Source: Marinobacter aromaticivorans (GTDB lineage: Bacteria > Pseudomonadota > Gammaproteobacteria > Pseudomonadales > Oleiphilaceae). From it: a stretch of 64,000 bases of DNA. Below are positions 37,797 to 49,162 of the stretch, one piece after another. The notes below the pieces were generated by a model, which was given only the letters and a program-made list of their open reading frames with translations, made no database searches and was not told the DNA's origin. The position numbers and the translations under genes were made by a program. Location: positions 1-64,000 of the forward strand of contig NZ_NIHD01000004.1 in NCBI RefSeq assembly GCF_002806975.1, given 5' to 3'. Positions within the stretch are counted from its first letter, which is position 1. Every line of letters begins with the position of its first letter.

Positions 37797-38879
37797 ATGA
37801 GCAGGGCGTATAACTTTTGTGCAGGTCCGGCAACCTTGCCGGAAAGCGTGCTGGCACAGGCACGGGATGAAATGCTGGACTGGCGCGGTACAGGCATGTC
37901 TGTGATGGAAATGAGTCATCGCAGTGACGATTTTATGGAAATTGCCGAAACTGCCGAGCGGGATCTGCGTGAATTAGCAGGAATATCAGATGATTACGCT
38001 GTACTCTTCATGCAGGGTGGAGCTTCCAGTCAGTTCTCCACCATCCCCCTGAACCTGCTTGGGGACAAGGCTTCTGCGGATTATGTCAACACTGGCATCT
38101 GGTCGAAAAAGGCCATTGCCGAGGCAAAACGCTACGCCGATGTAAATGTGGTGGCCAGTTCCGAAGATACCGGCTTTGTCAGTATTCCGGATCAGGCATC
38201 CTGGCAGACCAGCGCCGATGCGGCATATCTGCATTACACACCGAATGAGACCATCGGCGGCCTGGAGTTTGATTTTGTTCCCGATAGCGCGGGCGTGCCC
38301 CTTGTGGCAGACATGTCTTCTACCATGCTGTCGCGCCCGCTGGACGTATCGAAGTTCGGGCTTATCTACGCCGGCGCCCAGAAGAATATCGGCCCTTCCG
38401 GGCTGGTTGTGGTCATCATCCGGAAAGACCTTCTGGGCAAAGCCCGCAAGGAAACGCCGACCATGATGAACTATCAGGTGATTGCCGATAACGGCTCCAT
38501 GTACAACACGCCGGCAACCTACTCCTGGTACCTCTCCGGCCTGGTATTCAAGTGGCTGAAAGCCCAGGGTGGCGTAAAAGCCATGGGTGAGATGAACCGC
38601 AGAAAAGCGGAGAAGCTGTACGGTTTTATCGACGCCAATGAGTTCTATGCCAACCCCATTGACCGGCGCTTCCGGTCCTGGATGAACGTACCTTTTACCC
38701 TGCGGGACGATGCTCTGAACAGCGCTTTCCTTGAGGGCGCCAACGCCCGCGGATTACTGAACCTGGCCGGGCACCGCTCCGTGGGGGGCATGCGCGCCAG
38801 CATCTACAATGCCATGCCGGAAGCGGGCGTGGATGCGTTGATTCAGTATATGAAGGAATTTGCGAAGGAGCAGGGCTGA
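37797..38879 (+). CDS. serC: Phosphoserine aminotransferase
   Basis: A 360-aa PLP enzyme making phosphoserine for serine biosynthesis (and the matching step in pyridoxal phosphate synthesis). The start at 37797 gives the family N-terminus RAYNFCAGPATLP behind AGGAA. The PLP lysine is in YAGAQKNIGPSG. First gene of the aromatic supraoperon. Confidence 0.95.
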   Translation: MSRAYNFCAGPATLPESVLAQARDEMLDWRGTGMSVMEMSHRSDDFMEIAETAERDLRELAGISDDYAVLFMQGGASSQFSTIPLNLLGDKASADYVNTGIWSKKAIAEAKRYADVNVVASSEDTGFVSIPDQASWQTSADAAYLHYTPNETIGGLEFDFVPDSAGVPLVADMSSTMLSRPLDVSKFGLIYAGAQKNIGPSGLVVVIIRKDLLGKARKETPTMMNYQVIADNGSMYNTPATYSWYLSGLVFKWLKAQGGVKAMGEMNRRKAEKLYGFIDANEFYANPIDRRFRSWMNVPFTLRDDALNSAFLEGANARGLLNLAGHRSVGGMRASIYNAMPEAGVDALIQYMKEFAKEQG

Positions 38880-38881
38880 TC

Positions 38882-39979
38882 ATGAATGATGAGCAAGTCC
38901 GCCTTGGAGAACTGCGGGAAGAAATAGACAAACTTGATCAGAAGATCATGGAACTGATCAGCGCCCGCGCCAAATGCGCCCAGGAAGTGGCCCATGTGAA
39001 AATGGCGGCAAATCCGGGAGAAGACGTGTTTTTCTATCGCCCGGAGCGGGAAGCGCAGGTATTGCGCCGTATCAAGGAGGCCAACCCCGGGCCTCTGCCC
39101 AGCGAGGAAATGGCCCGGCTGTTTCGCGAGATCATGTCGGCCTGCCTGGCGCTGGAAAAACCCATGCACATTGCTTTTCTCGGGCCCATCGGCACCTTTA
39201 CCCAGGCGGCAGCCCTTAAACACTTCGGGCACTCTGTTGTCAGTGTGCCCCTGCCGGCGATTGATGCCGTTTTCCGCGAAGTGGAATCCGGTGCCGCGCA
39301 TTATGGTGTGGTGCCGGTTGAGAATTCCACGGAAGGCATGATCAATCACACGCTGGACATGTTCATGTCCTCACCGTTGAAAATCTGCGGCGAGGTGCAG
39401 CTGAGAATTCATCATCATCTGCTGGTGTCACCGGATTTCCGGGATCTTGAAATCACCCGTATCTATTCGCATCAGCAGTCGTTTGCCCAGTGCCGCCAGT
39501 GGCTGGACACCCACCGTTATGGTGTTGAACGGGTAACGGTTTCCAGTAATGCCGAAGCAGCTCGCCGGGCGGCGCAAGAGCGAGGATCTGCAGCGATTGC
39601 CGGCGATATGGCTGCAGAGCTTTACGACCTGGAGAAGCTGGCGCACAGTATCGAAGACAGGCCGGACAACACCACCCGGTTCCTGATCATCGGTCGTGAA
39701 GAGGTGCCACCCAGCGGCCATGACAAATCGTCGATACTTGTCTCCATGAGAAACAAGCCGGGCGCGCTGTATCAGTTGCTGGAGCCGTTCCATAGCCATG
39801 GAATCAGTCTTACACGAATTGAAACCCGGCCATCCCCCAGTGGCACCTGGGCCTATGTGTTCTATATCGATTTTGAAGGCCATATGGACGATGATCGGGT
39901 GCGTAAAGTGCTTGCCGAAGTAGATGAAGAAGCTGTTGAACTCAAGCGCCTGGGTTCCTATCCCATTGGTGTTCTCTAG
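38882..39979 (+). CDS. pheA: Chorismate mutase / prephenate dehydratase
   Basis: A 365-aa bifunctional P-protein: an AroQ-type chorismate mutase (1-90), a prephenate dehydratase (about 95-270; IAFLGPIGTFTQAA, NSTEGMINHTLD), and a C-terminal ACT domain with ILVSMRNKPGALYQLL for phenylalanine feedback. Directs chorismate to phenylpyruvate. Starts two bases after the serC stop. Confidence 0.95.
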   Translation: MNDEQVRLGELREEIDKLDQKIMELISARAKCAQEVAHVKMAANPGEDVFFYRPEREAQVLRRIKEANPGPLPSEEMARLFREIMSACLALEKPMHIAFLGPIGTFTQAAALKHFGHSVVSVPLPAIDAVFREVESGAAHYGVVPVENSTEGMINHTLDMFMSSPLKICGEVQLRIHHHLLVSPDFRDLEITRIYSHQQSFAQCRQWLDTHRYGVERVTVSSNAEAARRAAQERGSAAIAGDMAAELYDLEKLAHSIEDRPDNTTRFLIIGREEVPPSGHDKSSILVSMRNKPGALYQLLEPFHSHGISLTRIETRPSPSGTWAYVFYIDFEGHMDDDRVRKVLAEVDEEAVELKRLGSYPIGVL

Positions 39980-40045
39980 CAGCAGTCTGGCCGGCGGGAG
40001 CAGTATTTGTTCAGGATTCGCTATCAGATAGTTTGAGGAAGGTAT

Positions 40046-41170
40046 ATGTCCATTGATTATCAGGGTCTTGCGGTAAAAGGCGTTCAGGCTTTGTCTCCCT
40101 ATCAGCCGGGTAAGCCAATCAGCGAACTTGCCCGTGAACTGGGCCTGAATCCATCCGAAATCATCAAGCTCGCGAGCAATGAAAACCCTCTCGGGCCCAG
40201 TGAAAAAGCGGTTGCTGCAGTGGAGCATGCGTTGACAGATCTGTGTCTGTATCCCGATGGCAACGGCTTTGAACTGAAACAGAAATTATCCGCGCGACTG
40301 GGTGTGGGCGCTGACCAGATTACACTCGGAAATGGGTCCAACGACGTGCTCGAAGTGATTGCACGTTGTTTCGCCGGTAGCGATTCCGAAGTTGTGTTTT
40401 CCCAGTACGCTTTTGCCGTTTACCCTCTGGTTACCCAGGCAATTGGTGCCACGCCGGTTACTGTGCCTGCCAAAGACTGGGGGCACGACCTGGACGCCAT
40501 GGCGGCAGCAGTGACAGAGCACACCCGGCTGGTATTTGTGGCCAACCCGAACAATCCTACGGGAACCGTTCACGACGCAGACGCTATTGAAGCGTTTCTG
40601 GGGAAGATTCCTGAAGACGTACTGGTGGTTCTGGATGAGGCCTATTGTGAATACATGACCGGAAAGAAAGACCCGGACGGTGTTGCCCTGTTGAACCGCT
40701 TTCCCAATCTGATCGTGTGCCGAACCTTCTCCAAAGCCTGGGGCCTTGCCGGCCTGCGCGTCGGCTACAGCCTCAGTTCACCGGCCATCGCCGACATACT
40801 GAACCGCGTGCGCCAGCCTTTTAACGTTAGCTCTGTGGCACTCGCCGCCGCCACTGCAGTGCTGGATGACGAAGACTACCTGCAGCGTTCCCGGGCGGCC
40901 AATGCAGCCGGACTGAAGCAGCTCGAAGAGGCCTTCGACCAGATGGGGCTTCGGTATATACCATCGTCCGGAAACTTTATCGCCGTTGAGGTAGGGCCCC
41001 AGGCTATGGGTGTCTACCAGGCGTTGCTCGCACACGGTGTTATTGTGCGCCCCATTGCAGGTTACGGCATGCCCAACCACCTTCGGGTCACGGTGGGTTT
41101 GCCTGCAGAAAACGAACATTTTATTGACGCGCTCTCCAAAGCGCTGGCGGCAGCAGGGCAGGGAGCCTGA
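40046..41170 (+). CDS. hisC: Histidinol-phosphate / aromatic aminotransferase
   Basis: A 374-aa class I/II aminotransferase of the HisC2 type. LASNENPLGPSEKA and the PLP-lysine segment CRTFSKAWGLAGLRVGY are clear. In the supraoperon it probably transaminates phenylpyruvate and hydroxyphenylpyruvate as well as histidinol phosphate. Confidence 0.92.
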   Translation: MSIDYQGLAVKGVQALSPYQPGKPISELARELGLNPSEIIKLASNENPLGPSEKAVAAVEHALTDLCLYPDGNGFELKQKLSARLGVGADQITLGNGSNDVLEVIARCFAGSDSEVVFSQYAFAVYPLVTQAIGATPVTVPAKDWGHDLDAMAAAVTEHTRLVFVANPNNPTGTVHDADAIEAFLGKIPEDVLVVLDEAYCEYMTGKKDPDGVALLNRFPNLIVCRTFSKAWGLAGLRVGYSLSSPAIADILNRVRQPFNVSSVALAAATAVLDDEDYLQRSRAANAAGLKQLEEAFDQMGLRYIPSSGNFIAVEVGPQAMGVYQALLAHGVIVRPIAGYGMPNHLRVTVGLPAENEHFIDALSKALAAAGQGA

Positions 41171-41171
41171 G

Positions 41172-43439
41172 GTGTTATCGCACAAACCGCTTTTTCAGCG
41201 TGTTGCCATCATCGGGCTGGGCCTGATCGGTGGTTCGCTGGCCGGCGCAATACGGAAAAACAACCTGGCGCAGGAAGTGGTTGGCGCAGATCAGAGAAAA
41301 GACGATCTTTTACTGGGGCAGTCCCTGGGTGTGATTGATACCGTTGCGGAAACCACCAGCGAGGCGGTGCGTGGTGCTGACCTTGTTGTGCTGGCCGTGC
41401 CGGTACAGGCGACCCGCAAAGTGCTGGAGGAAATACGCCCACACCTTGCCGCCGACGCCATTCTTACCGATGTGGGCAGTACAAAGTCCGGTTTCGTGAA
41501 GGACGTTGAAGCGGTGTTCGGGGAGTTTTTACCCTGTGTCATTCCCGGGCATCCCATTGCCGGGTCCGAGCGCAGCGGTATCCGAGCAGCTAATCCGGAG
41601 TTGTTCAGTAACCACAAGGTTATACTGACGCCACCTGATAACGTTTGCCCGGTTCATCTGGGAAAGATCCGGGCCTTGTGGGAGGCCTGCGGCGCCACCG
41701 TGCTCACCATGTCGGTGGCGTATCACGATGAAGTATTGGCAGCGACCAGCCACTTGCCCCATCTGATTGCCTTTTCGCTGGTGGATACACTGGCCGGCGA
41801 AGACGAGAATATGGATATTTTCCGGTATGCCGCAGGCGGATTCCGCGATTTTACCCGCATTGCCGCGAGTGATCCGGTTATGTGGCACGATATTTTTCTC
41901 TCCAACCGCGACGCCGTTCTCCGCGTGATTGACCATTTTACCCAGGATTTGGACCAGCTGCGTACAGCGATTGCTGAGCAGGACGGTGCGACCCTCTTGC
42001 GGGTATTCAGTCGTGCCAAGGCAGCGCGCGAACATTTTTCAAAAATGCTTTCAGGACAGGCTTACGTGACAACTAACAGTGAAAATCAGGTGACGTTCCG
42101 GCTTCAGCCCGGTGGCTCAGTAACCGGTGACATACGGGTGCCCGGCGACAAATCCATTTCCCATCGCTCGATTATGCTCGGGGCCCTCGCTGAGGGAGTA
42201 ACGGAAGTAAAGGGTTTTCTGGAGGGTGAGGACAGCCTCGCAACGCTGCAGGCATTCTGCGACATGGGTGTTGCCATCGAAGGGCCGGATAACGGTTTTG
42301 TTCGCATCCACGGCGTCGGAATGCATGGGTTGCAGCCCCCCCATGGACCCATCTATCTGGGTAACTCAGGAACCGGTATGCGGTTGTTCGCCGGTTTGCT
42401 CGCAGCACAACCTTTTGAGTCCGAGCTTACCGGGGACGCAAGCCTTTCCGTTCGCCCAATGAACCGGGTCGCCGACCCGTTGCGGTCTATGGGTGCCGTT
42501 ATCGACACGGCGGAAGGCGGTCGCCCGCCTCTGAAAATCAGGGGTAGTAAAGACAGGAAACTTACCGGTATCCATTATGATATGCCGGTAGCCAGCGCCC
42601 AGGTGAAATCCTGCCTGTTACTCGCTGGTCTTTACGCAGAGGGCACCACATCTGTTACCGAACCGGCGCCAACAAGGGATCACACCGAGCGCATGCTGAC
42701 TGGCTTTGGTTATAAAGTAGAACGTGACGGCCCCACCGCCAGTGTTACCGGTGGTGGCAAGCTGACAGCCAGTGAAATAGATGTTCCTGCCGATATTTCA
42801 TCCGCCGCATTTTTTCTGGTGGCGGCCAGCATTGCGCCGGGTTCCGATCTGGTTTTGCGCCATGTGGGCATGAATCCGACTCGGGTGGGCGTGATCAATA
42901 TTCTGCAACAGATGGGTGCGAATATTGAAATCATGAACAAGCGTGAAATCGGCGGCGAGCCAGTTGCTGACCTGCGTGTGCGCTCTGCGAAGCTGAAAGG
43001 TATTGATATTCCCGAAGACCAGGTGCCGCTGGCCATTGACGAATTCCCGGTGCTGTTTATCGCTGCGGCCTGCGCCACTGGCCGCACGGTTCTGACCGGT
43101 GCAGAAGAGTTGCGGGTAAAAGAGAGCGACCGCATTCAGGTGATGGCCGATGGCCTGGCGGCGCTTGGAGTGGAAACGACGGTGACCGCGGACGGCATAG
43201 TTATTGAAGGTGGCCAGACCATTAAGGGTGGTACCGTCCACAGCCATGGCGACCACCGTATCGCCATGTCGTTCGCGGTGGCTTCCCTGCGGGCCACCGG
43301 AGAGATCGAAATAAATGATTGCGCCAATGTGGCAACGTCGTTCCCCGGCTTTGTGGAACTTGCGAAACAAACCGGCATCAATATCTCAGCCGAAACAGCT
43401 GAACGTGTTGCTGCAGGTGCGGATCAGGGAGTTCATTGA
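41172..43439 (+). CDS. tyrA-aroA: Prephenate dehydrogenase / EPSP synthase fusion (TyrA-AroA)
   Basis: A 755-aa two-domain protein. Residues 1-300 are a TyrA prephenate dehydrogenase ([13 protein letters not shown]ossmann motif). From about residue 305 begins AroA ([23 protein letters not shown] is its PEP-site start), running to the end. The fusion is known in pseudomonads and relatives. The GTG start at 41172 has AGGGAG six bases upstream; the AroA half has an internal ATG-like region but no clear internal RBS. It couples the shikimate step to tyrosine synthesis. Confidence 0.94.
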   Translation: MLSHKPLFQRVAIIGLGLIGGSLAGAIRKNNLAQEVVGADQRKDDLLLGQSLGVIDTVAETTSEAVRGADLVVLAVPVQATRKVLEEIRPHLAADAILTDVGSTKSGFVKDVEAVFGEFLPCVIPGHPIAGSERSGIRAANPELFSNHKVILTPPDNVCPVHLGKIRALWEACGATVLTMSVAYHDEVLAATSHLPHLIAFSLVDTLAGEDENMDIFRYAAGGFRDFTRIAASDPVMWHDIFLSNRDAVLRVIDHFTQDLDQLRTAIAEQDGATLLRVFSRAKAAREHFSKMLSGQAYVTTNSENQVTFRLQPGGSVTGDIRVPGDKSISHRSIMLGALAEGVTEVKGFLEGEDSLATLQAFCDMGVAIEGPDNGFVRIHGVGMHGLQPPHGPIYLGNSGTGMRLFAGLLAAQPFESELTGDASLSVRPMNRVADPLRSMGAVIDTAEGGRPPLKIRGSKDRKLTGIHYDMPVASAQVKSCLLLAGLYAEGTTSVTEPAPTRDHTERMLTGFGYKVERDGPTASVTGGGKLTASEIDVPADISSAAFFLVAASIAPGSDLVLRHVGMNPTRVGVINILQQMGANIEIMNKREIGGEPVADLRVRSAKLKGIDIPEDQVPLAIDEFPVLFIAAACATGRTVLTGAEELRVKESDRIQVMADGLAALGVETTVTADGIVIEGGQTIKGGTVHSHGDHRIAMSFAVASLRATGEIEINDCANVATSFPGFVELAKQTGINISAETAERVAAGADQGVH

Positions 43440-44119
43440 TGTCAGAAGGCAAAGCGCCAGTCATTGCTGTTGACGGGCCGGGCGGGTCAGGCAAGGGGAC
43501 GGTCACCCAGATGCTGGCCCGGAAACTGGGCTGGCACCTGCTGGACAGCGGCGCGCTTTACCGGCTGACTGCGCTGGCCGCAATGCGCCAGAACGTATCC
43601 CTGGATAATGAGCCAGAGCTTGCGCGCGTTGCTGCATCACTGGATGTGGCCTTCGAGCCAACACCTGAGGGTGAGCCTGCAAGGGTGATTCTTGCAGGGG
43701 AGGATGTTACCTCCGAAATTCGTACGGAAACCTGTGGTAATAACGCGTCGCGTATTGCCGTGATGCAGCCGGTTCGGGATGCTCTTTTGCAGCGCCAGCG
43801 AGACTTTCAGCAAGCACCGGGGCTGGTTGCGGACGGTCGCGATATGGGCACCGTTGTGTTTCCCGATGCGGCCGTTAAGATTTTCCTGACGGCCAGTGCC
43901 GAAGAGCGTGCGCGGCGGCGTTTCAGCCAGTTGAAGGCTGCGGGAGTCGATGTTAGTATTGACGCCCTTTTAGAGGAGATACGGGCTCGTGATGAACGGG
44001 ATATGAACCGCTCTGCAGCCCCCCTCAAACCCGCAGATGATGCGCAAGTCATTGATTCTACGGGGTTGAGTATACAAGAGGTGTTAGACAGGTGTATGGC
44101 CGCAGCAGGCCAGGCCTGA
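43439..44119 (+). CDS. cmk: Cytidylate kinase
   Basis: A 226-aa CMP/dCMP kinase with P-loop GPGGSGKGT and the [11 protein letters not shown] segment. The ATG at 43439 overlaps the last base of the aroA stop (TGATG); a TTG one codon earlier is less likely. Standard position between aroA and rpsA. Confidence 0.95.
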   Translation: MSEGKAPVIAVDGPGGSGKGTVTQMLARKLGWHLLDSGALYRLTALAAMRQNVSLDNEPELARVAASLDVAFEPTPEGEPARVILAGEDVTSEIRTETCGNNASRIAVMQPVRDALLQRQRDFQQAPGLVADGRDMGTVVFPDAAVKIFLTASAEERARRRFSQLKAAGVDVSIDALLEEIRARDERDMNRSAAPLKPADDAQVIDSTGLSIQEVLDRCMAAAGQA

Positions 44120-44249
44120 CTGCACCTTTTTGTCGTTGAAATGCCGGAAACAGCGAAATTTGCCAGCCGCTGGCTGATTCCGGAACTTATTAACAGACCG
44201 TGTTGCTGGCGGCACGGAGCGTACTTGCGTTGAACCTATAGGACTCATA

Positions 44250-45944
44250 ATGAGCGAGAGCTTTGCGGATCTTTTTGAAGAAAGCCTGAAAGAAATTGAC
44301 ATGCAACCAGGTTCCATTGTCCAGGGAACCGTAGTGGATGTTGATAGCGACTGGGTCACAGTTAACGCCGGACTGAAGTCCGAAGGCGTTATCCCCGCCT
44401 CCCAGTTCCTGAATGAAAAAGGCGAGTTGGAAGTAGCTATCGGCGACGTTGTCGACGTAGCACTGGATGCCGTAGAAGATGGTTTCGGTGAAACCCGTCT
44501 TTCCCGTGAAAAGGCCAAGCGCGCTGAAGCCTGGAAGGTACTCGAGAAGTCCTTCGAAGCTGAAGAAGTGGTCAAAGGTATTATTAATGGCAAGGTCAAG
44601 GGTGGTTTCACTGTTGATCTGGCTGGTATTCGCGCCTTCCTGCCGGGTTCCCTGGTAGACGTTCGCCCGGTCCGCGACACTGCGCACCTGGAAAACAAAG
44701 AGCTCGAATTCAAGGTTATCAAGCTGGACCAGAAGCGTAACAACGTGGTTGTTTCCCGCCGCGCGGTTCTGGAAGCTGAAAACAGCGCCGAGCGCGAAGC
44801 TCTGCTCGAAACCCTGACCGAAGGCCTGGAAATCAAGGGTATCGTCAAGAACCTCACCGACTACGGCGCGTTCGTAGATCTGGGCGGTGTTGACGGCCTG
44901 CTGCACATTACCGATATGGCCTGGAAACGCATCAAGCATCCGAGCGAAATCGTAAACGTTGGCGATGAGATCAACGTCAAGGTTCTGAAGTTCGACCGTG
45001 AGCGTAACCGTGTATCCCTGGGTCTGAAGCAGCTGGGTGAAGATCCCTGGGTTGATATCAAGGGTCGTTACCCGGAAGGTACCAAGGTTACTGCACGTGT
45101 AACCAACCTGACCGATTACGGTTGCTTTGCTGAGCTGGAAGAAGGCGTTGAAGGCCTGGTTCACGTGTCCGAAATGGACTGGACCAACAAGAACATTCAC
45201 CCCTCCAAAGTCGTTCAGGTTGGCGACGAGGTAGAGGTGATGATTCTGGACATCGACGAAGAGCGTCGTCGCATCTCCCTGGGTATCAAGCAGTGCGTAT
45301 CCAATCCATGGGAAGATTTCTCCAGCAACTTCAACAAGGGCGACCGTATCTCCGGCAAGATCAAGTCAATCACTGACTTCGGTATCTTCATCGGTCTGGA
45401 CGGTGGCATTGATGGGCTGGTTCACCTGTCTGACATCAGCTGGAACGAAACTGGCGAAGAAGCCGTTCGCGAATACAAGAAGGGCGACGATGTTGAGACC
45501 GTTATTCTCTCTGTTGATCCCGAGCGTGAGCGCATCTCCCTGGGTATCAAGCAGCTTGAAAGCGATCCGTTCGCAGAGTTTGTTCAGCTGAACGACAAGG
45601 GCTCGATCGTTAAGGGCACTGTGTCTGCCGTTGATGCCAAGGCAGCCACCATCGCGCTGAACGACGAAGTTGAAGCCGTGCTGAAGGCCTCCGAAATCAG
45701 CCGTGACCGTGTTGAAGACGCGCGTAACGCACTGAAAGAAGGTGAAGAAGTCGAAGCGAAGATTATCAGCATTGATCGCAAAAACCGCATTATCAACCTG
45801 TCTGTCAAGTCCAAGGACGTTGAAGACGACAAGCAGGCTCTGGACAATGTGCGCAGCAAAACTGCAGAGACTTCCTCCGGTGCGACCACCATTGGTGATC
45901 TCATCAAGGAACAAATGCAGCAGCAAAACGCCAACAAGGACTGA
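44250..45944 (+). CDS. rpsA: 30S ribosomal protein S1
   Basis: A 564-aa S1 protein with six OB-fold S1 repeats (for example [56 protein letters not shown]). It recruits mRNA to the 30S subunit. The sequence is unusually rich in Glu/Lys/Val and favours codons typical of highly expressed genes. A strong terminator follows. Confidence 0.97.
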   Translation: MSESFADLFEESLKEIDMQPGSIVQGTVVDVDSDWVTVNAGLKSEGVIPASQFLNEKGELEVAIGDVVDVALDAVEDGFGETRLSREKAKRAEAWKVLEKSFEAEEVVKGIINGKVKGGFTVDLAGIRAFLPGSLVDVRPVRDTAHLENKELEFKVIKLDQKRNNVVVSRRAVLEAENSAEREALLETLTEGLEIKGIVKNLTDYGAFVDLGGVDGLLHITDMAWKRIKHPSEIVNVGDEINVKVLKFDRERNRVSLGLKQLGEDPWVDIKGRYPEGTKVTARVTNLTDYGCFAELEEGVEGLVHVSEMDWTNKNIHPSKVVQVGDEVEVMILDIDEERRRISLGIKQCVSNPWEDFSSNFNKGDRISGKIKSITDFGIFIGLDGGIDGLVHLSDISWNETGEEAVREYKKGDDVETVILSVDPERERISLGIKQLESDPFAEFVQLNDKGSIVKGTVSAVDAKAATIALNDEVEAVLKASEISRDRVEDARNALKEGEEVEAKIISIDRKNRIINLSVKSKDVEDDKQALDNVRSKTAETSSGATTIGDLIKEQMQQQNANKD

Positions 45945-45958
45945 TCTCCGGTTGGTAC

Positions 45959-45992
45959 GAAAAAAAACGGGCTCTAAGAGCCCGTTTTTTTT
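45959..45992 (+). terminator. Rho-independent terminator after rpsA
   Basis: acgggctc / gagcccgt stem (45967-45974, 45978-45985) with a 3-nt loop, preceded by an A run and followed by eight Ts. It should separate rpsA from ihfB in part. Confidence 0.9.
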
Positions 45993-46077
45993 GTGTTTTT
46001 TTTTGATTTGGCTAAACTGGGAAGATGGGAATTCGGCAACCAATGGCCGAATAAAAAAGAAAAGAGGGAAGTGCCTC

Positions 46078-46374
46078 ATGACAAAGTCCGAACTGGTCGA
46101 ATTAATTGCCTCGAAACAAACACAACTCTCGGTAAAAGACGTTGAACTGGCGGTAAAAACAATCATTGAGCATATGTCCCAGTCACTTGCCAATGGGCAG
46201 CGAATCGAAATTCGGGGCTTTGGCAGTTTTTCCCTTCACCATCGAGCGGCCCGCACCGGTCGGAACCCGAAAACCGGCGAAGCCGTGCAGTTACCCGCAA
46301 AGTATGTTCCTCACTTCAAGCCCGGAAAGGAACTGCGTGAGCAGGTGAATGACAGTTTGAAACAGGGGTTTTAA
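46078..46374 (+). CDS. ihfB: Integration host factor beta subunit
   Basis: A 98-aa HU/IHF-family protein beginning [10 protein letters not shown] and holding the DNA-bending arm ([22 protein letters not shown]). Forms a heterodimer with IhfA. Position after rpsA is the standard one. Confidence 0.95.
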   Translation: MTKSELVELIASKQTQLSVKDVELAVKTIIEHMSQSLANGQRIEIRGFGSFSLHHRAARTGRNPKTGEAVQLPAKYVPHFKPGKELREQVNDSLKQGF

Positions 46375-46441
46375 GCTGTTTATCCCTGAAACTGGACATC
46401 TATAATTCGGGCACTTATTAGCGTTTGGGAGAGCTAAGGCT

Positions 46442-46744
46442 ATGGCAGGATTACAGAAAATCCTTTTGATTCTGTTGGTACTGGTCCTGGTGTTGCTGGC
46501 GCTCGTGTTTTCCCTGAATAATCAGATGGCGGTTGCTCTCAACTTTCTGGTGTTCGAGACCCAGCCCCACGGTGTTGCCGTCTGGATCATCATGTCTTTT
46601 GTTATCGGTGCGTTGGTGGGTGTTCTGATGACCTTGCTGGCTACCTTTCGCACGTCGGTTTCCCGTCGCACCCTCCAGAAACGACTTGATCGCGCCGAGC
46701 AGGCATTGGAGAAATCCAGGGCCCAGAACGACCGGGCTATTTAA
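46442..46744 (+). CDS. lapA: LapA (DUF1049) inner-membrane protein
   Basis: A 100-aa protein with two membrane helices (about 7-25 and 43-68) and a short coiled coil at the end (LQKRLDRAEQALEKS). LapA works with LapB in controlling lipopolysaccharide synthesis through LpxC turnover. Its stop overlaps the lapB start by one base. Confidence 0.9.
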   Translation: MAGLQKILLILLVLVLVLLALVFSLNNQMAVALNFLVFETQPHGVAVWIIMSFVIGALVGVLMTLLATFRTSVSRRTLQKRLDRAEQALEKSRAQNDRAI

Positions 46745-47913
46745 TGGATATAGTATTTCAGTGGCTACTGTTAACTATTGCAGTCGCCGTTGGTTGGTCG
46801 GTTGGCCGTTTTGGCGGCGGGCGTAACCAGACCCGAACCAGGATTGCGGATGAGGACTCTGTAAAAGACAGGCTGCAATTCCTGTTCACGAACTATTCTG
46901 ATCAGGCGGTCGATAACTTTGTACAGTCACTGGCCGTCAACAAAGATACTGTAAGTCTGCATCTGTCTATTGGCCGGCACTTTCGCAACAAGGGTGAAAC
47001 GGACCGGGCCATCCTGGTTCACCAGAACCTGCTCGCAAGACCCGAACTCCCGCCACGGTTTTCCCCCCAGGTAACACTTGAACTTGCCATGGATTTTCTC
47101 AACGCCGGCTTGCTGGATCGAGCGGAAGCACTGTTGCAGCAATTGATGGGTGATCGTGAGTACGGTCGCAAAGCGGCGCAGCAACTGATTGATCTTTACC
47201 AACAGGAACGGGAGTGGGGCAAGGCATCTGATGTTGCCCGAACCCTAGTCAAAAACGATGCGGATCCCGCCATGTACAAGGATCTGGCCTATCTGACCTG
47301 TGAGTTGGCAGAGAAGGCCCTTGGCAAGGATGATCGCTGGGCTGCCCAGAAACTGGCGAAGGAAGCGCTGGACTATGACCGTTCCTGTGTTCGTGCCACT
47401 CTGATACTGATGAAAATTCTGATTCGCCAGGGCAATTATCGGGAAGCAGGCAACCAGGGCCTGAAGGTATTTGATCAAAACCCGGATTTTGGACCGGAAG
47501 CGATCGATCGCCTTATGAAGCTGGAGCATGAGCACGGGGATATCGGTCGGCTGGTAAAAAAATTACGCAAGCTGTACGAGGCTTACCCGAGCACCAGCCT
47601 GTTGCTGGCTCTGGTAGAATCGGTTGAACGAGTTTCCGGTCGCCCTGCCGCTATTGATCTGCTGCGCCAGGAACTGGAGATACGCCCCAGCGTAAGGGCT
47701 CTCTTGCGGCTGGTGGAAATGGCAGGCTATGAAAAGGGCATGACGACCGATGAAGGCCGGCTGGTTAGCCGTATCGGTGTTCTGATACTTGCAAACAGGC
47801 CGGTTTACCGCTGTGTAAGCTGCGGTTTTTCCGGTCAGCAACTGCACTGGCTGTGCCCAAGCTGCAAACAATGGGAAACCGTTCGCCCGATTCAGGGCGT
47901 TGAAGCTGAATAA
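46744..47913 (+). CDS. lapB: LapB, lipopolysaccharide assembly TPR protein
   Basis: A 389-aa protein with an N-terminal anchor helix, TPR repeats through about residue 340, and a rubredoxin-like metal domain at the end (CVSCGFSG...CPSCKQW). LapB guides FtsH-dependent degradation of LpxC. Standard partner of lapA. Confidence 0.94.
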   Translation: MDIVFQWLLLTIAVAVGWSVGRFGGGRNQTRTRIADEDSVKDRLQFLFTNYSDQAVDNFVQSLAVNKDTVSLHLSIGRHFRNKGETDRAILVHQNLLARPELPPRFSPQVTLELAMDFLNAGLLDRAEALLQQLMGDREYGRKAAQQLIDLYQQEREWGKASDVARTLVKNDADPAMYKDLAYLTCELAEKALGKDDRWAAQKLAKEALDYDRSCVRATLILMKILIRQGNYREAGNQGLKVFDQNPDFGPEAIDRLMKLEHEHGDIGRLVKKLRKLYEAYPSTSLLLALVESVERVSGRPAAIDLLRQELEIRPSVRALLRLVEMAGYEKGMTTDEGRLVSRIGVLILANRPVYRCVSCGFSGQQLHWLCPSCKQWETVRPIQGVEAE

Positions 47914-47975
47914 GATTGTTCAAGGTTCTCCATTACCTACACTCTATTACCGACATCCCCGTAGGACATTTTAAC

Positions 47976-48686
47976 GTGCAAACTTCTAGCGACCCCAAGA
48001 TCATCGTGGCCCTCGATTTTCCGTCTGCAACCCCGGCACTGGAGCTGGTAGACAAGCTCGACCCTGAAAAATGCCGGCTGAAGGTGGGCAAAGAACTCTT
48101 TACCCGTTCCGGTCCGCAGCTTGTTGAGAACTTGCACCGGAAGGGCTTTGACGTGTTTCTGGATCTGAAATTCCACGACATCCCCAATACGGCTTCAGCG
48201 GCCGTGGCTGCGGCTGCGGACCTGGGCGTCTGGATGGTGAACGTGCACGCCTCGGGCGGCGGAAAAATGATGCTGGCCTGCCGGGAGCGGCTGGATACCT
48301 TTGGCGCGGACAAACCTTTGCTGATCGCCGTGACGGTTCTCACCAGCATGGGCGCTGAAGATCTCGCCGGAATCGGTATAACCGATTCACCGGAAGCCCA
48401 GGTGTCGCGACTGGCAACACTAACCCGAAACTGTGGCCTGGACGGCGTAGTCTGCTCCGCACAGGAAGCCCCAAAACTCAAAGCAGAGCAGGGCATCGAC
48501 TTCAAGCTGGTCACCCCCGGAATCCGTCCCTTAACCGCCGGAAAAGACGACCAGCAGCGCATCATGACCCCCAGCGACGCCCTCAAGGCGGGCTCCGACT
48601 ACCTGGTTATAGGCCGGCCTATAACCCAGGCGGCTGATCCTCTGGCGGCGCTTGAGGCTATTCATGCTGAGGTTATGGGGCTTTAG
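47976..48686 (+). CDS. pyrF: Orotidine 5'-phosphate decarboxylase
   Basis: A 236-aa TIM-barrel enzyme making UMP. The catalytic [10 protein letters not shown] and [11 protein letters not shown] segments are intact. I chose the GTG at 47976, because AGGA lies 7-8 bases before it and it gives the family N-terminus ([12 protein letters not shown]). A TTG 20 codons upstream is possible. Last gene of the run before the second repeat element. Confidence 0.93.
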   Translation: MQTSSDPKIIVALDFPSATPALELVDKLDPEKCRLKVGKELFTRSGPQLVENLHRKGFDVFLDLKFHDIPNTASAAVAAAADLGVWMVNVHASGGGKMMLACRERLDTFGADKPLLIAVTVLTSMGAEDLAGIGITDSPEAQVSRLATLTRNCGLDGVVCSAQEAPKLKAEQGIDFKLVTPGIRPLTAGKDDQQRIMTPSDALKAGSDYLVIGRPITQAADPLAALEAIHAEVMGL

Positions 48687-48736
48687 TTTGGTTTTCTTGG
48701 TCTTGCTATGACCCTAGCCTTGTGGCTTTGGTGCAG

Positions 48737-48844
48737 GGAATGGTGGGGGCACCCTCCCAAAAACCGCTACGAGCACGTCCATGTGCGCTTGTCTTCGGCC
48801 ATCCTTGGCCTACGACATTTTTGGGAGGGTGCCCCCACCATTCC
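48737..48844. repeat. Core-and-arms hairpin element, copy 2
   Basis: Perfect 27-bp inverted arms (48737-48763, 48818-48844) around a 54-nt core (48764-48817) sharing 48 of 54 bases with copy 1. The arms differ completely from those of copy 1 yet pair without mismatch. The small hairpin arms inside the core are conserved, and the A-to-G change at core position 8 turns an A-U pair into a G-U pair in one possible pairing. The element lies between the 3' end of pyrF and the 3' end of tRNA-Asn. Confidence 0.87.
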
Positions 48845-48972
48845 GCTCGGTCTTCTCAGTTATCGCTTTAAAAACGGAACTTAACATCATTGATATCCAT
48901 TTGATGGTGCCAGCCACCCCTATCTCCCAAGCCAGGCAGGCTAGGGTCCAAACCAAAAGTCCACGAACAAAA

Positions 48973-49012
48973 ACGAAAAAACCCGCTAACTCAGAGAATT
49001 AGCGGGTTTTAG
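48973..49012. terminator. Terminator downstream of tRNA-Asn
   Basis: acccgctaa / ttagcgggt stem with an 8-base loop, with an A run on the left and TTTT on the right, so it can work on both strands. On the minus strand it ends the tRNA-Asn transcript. Confidence 0.85.
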
Positions 49013-49017
49013 AATAG

Positions 49018-49093
49018 TGGCTCCCCGAGCTGGGCTCGAACCAGCGACAAACGGATTAACAGTCCGGTGCTCTACCAACTGAGCTATCGGGGA
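49018..49093 (-). tRNA. tRNA-Asn (GUU), copy 1
   Basis: 76 nt including an encoded CCA. Acceptor TCCCCGA / TCGGGGA, D arm AGCTCAGTTGGTAGAGC, anticodon loop CTGTTAA (GTT), T arm GCTGGTTCGAGCCCAGC. The anticodon stem starts with C where copy 2 (63638-63713) has A, leaving the top pair (27-43) mismatched. Confidence 0.96.
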
Positions 49094-49162
49094 ACGTCGT
49101 CATGTGACGAGGCGCGTATATTAAGATTACGCCACCGCCTCGTCAACCCCTTACCGAAGTTT

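Noticed and set aside
48781..49002. A 73-codon frame starting inside repeat copy 2
   Set aside because: It shares only the core-derived peptide with copy 1 and then runs into the terminator of tRNA-Asn.
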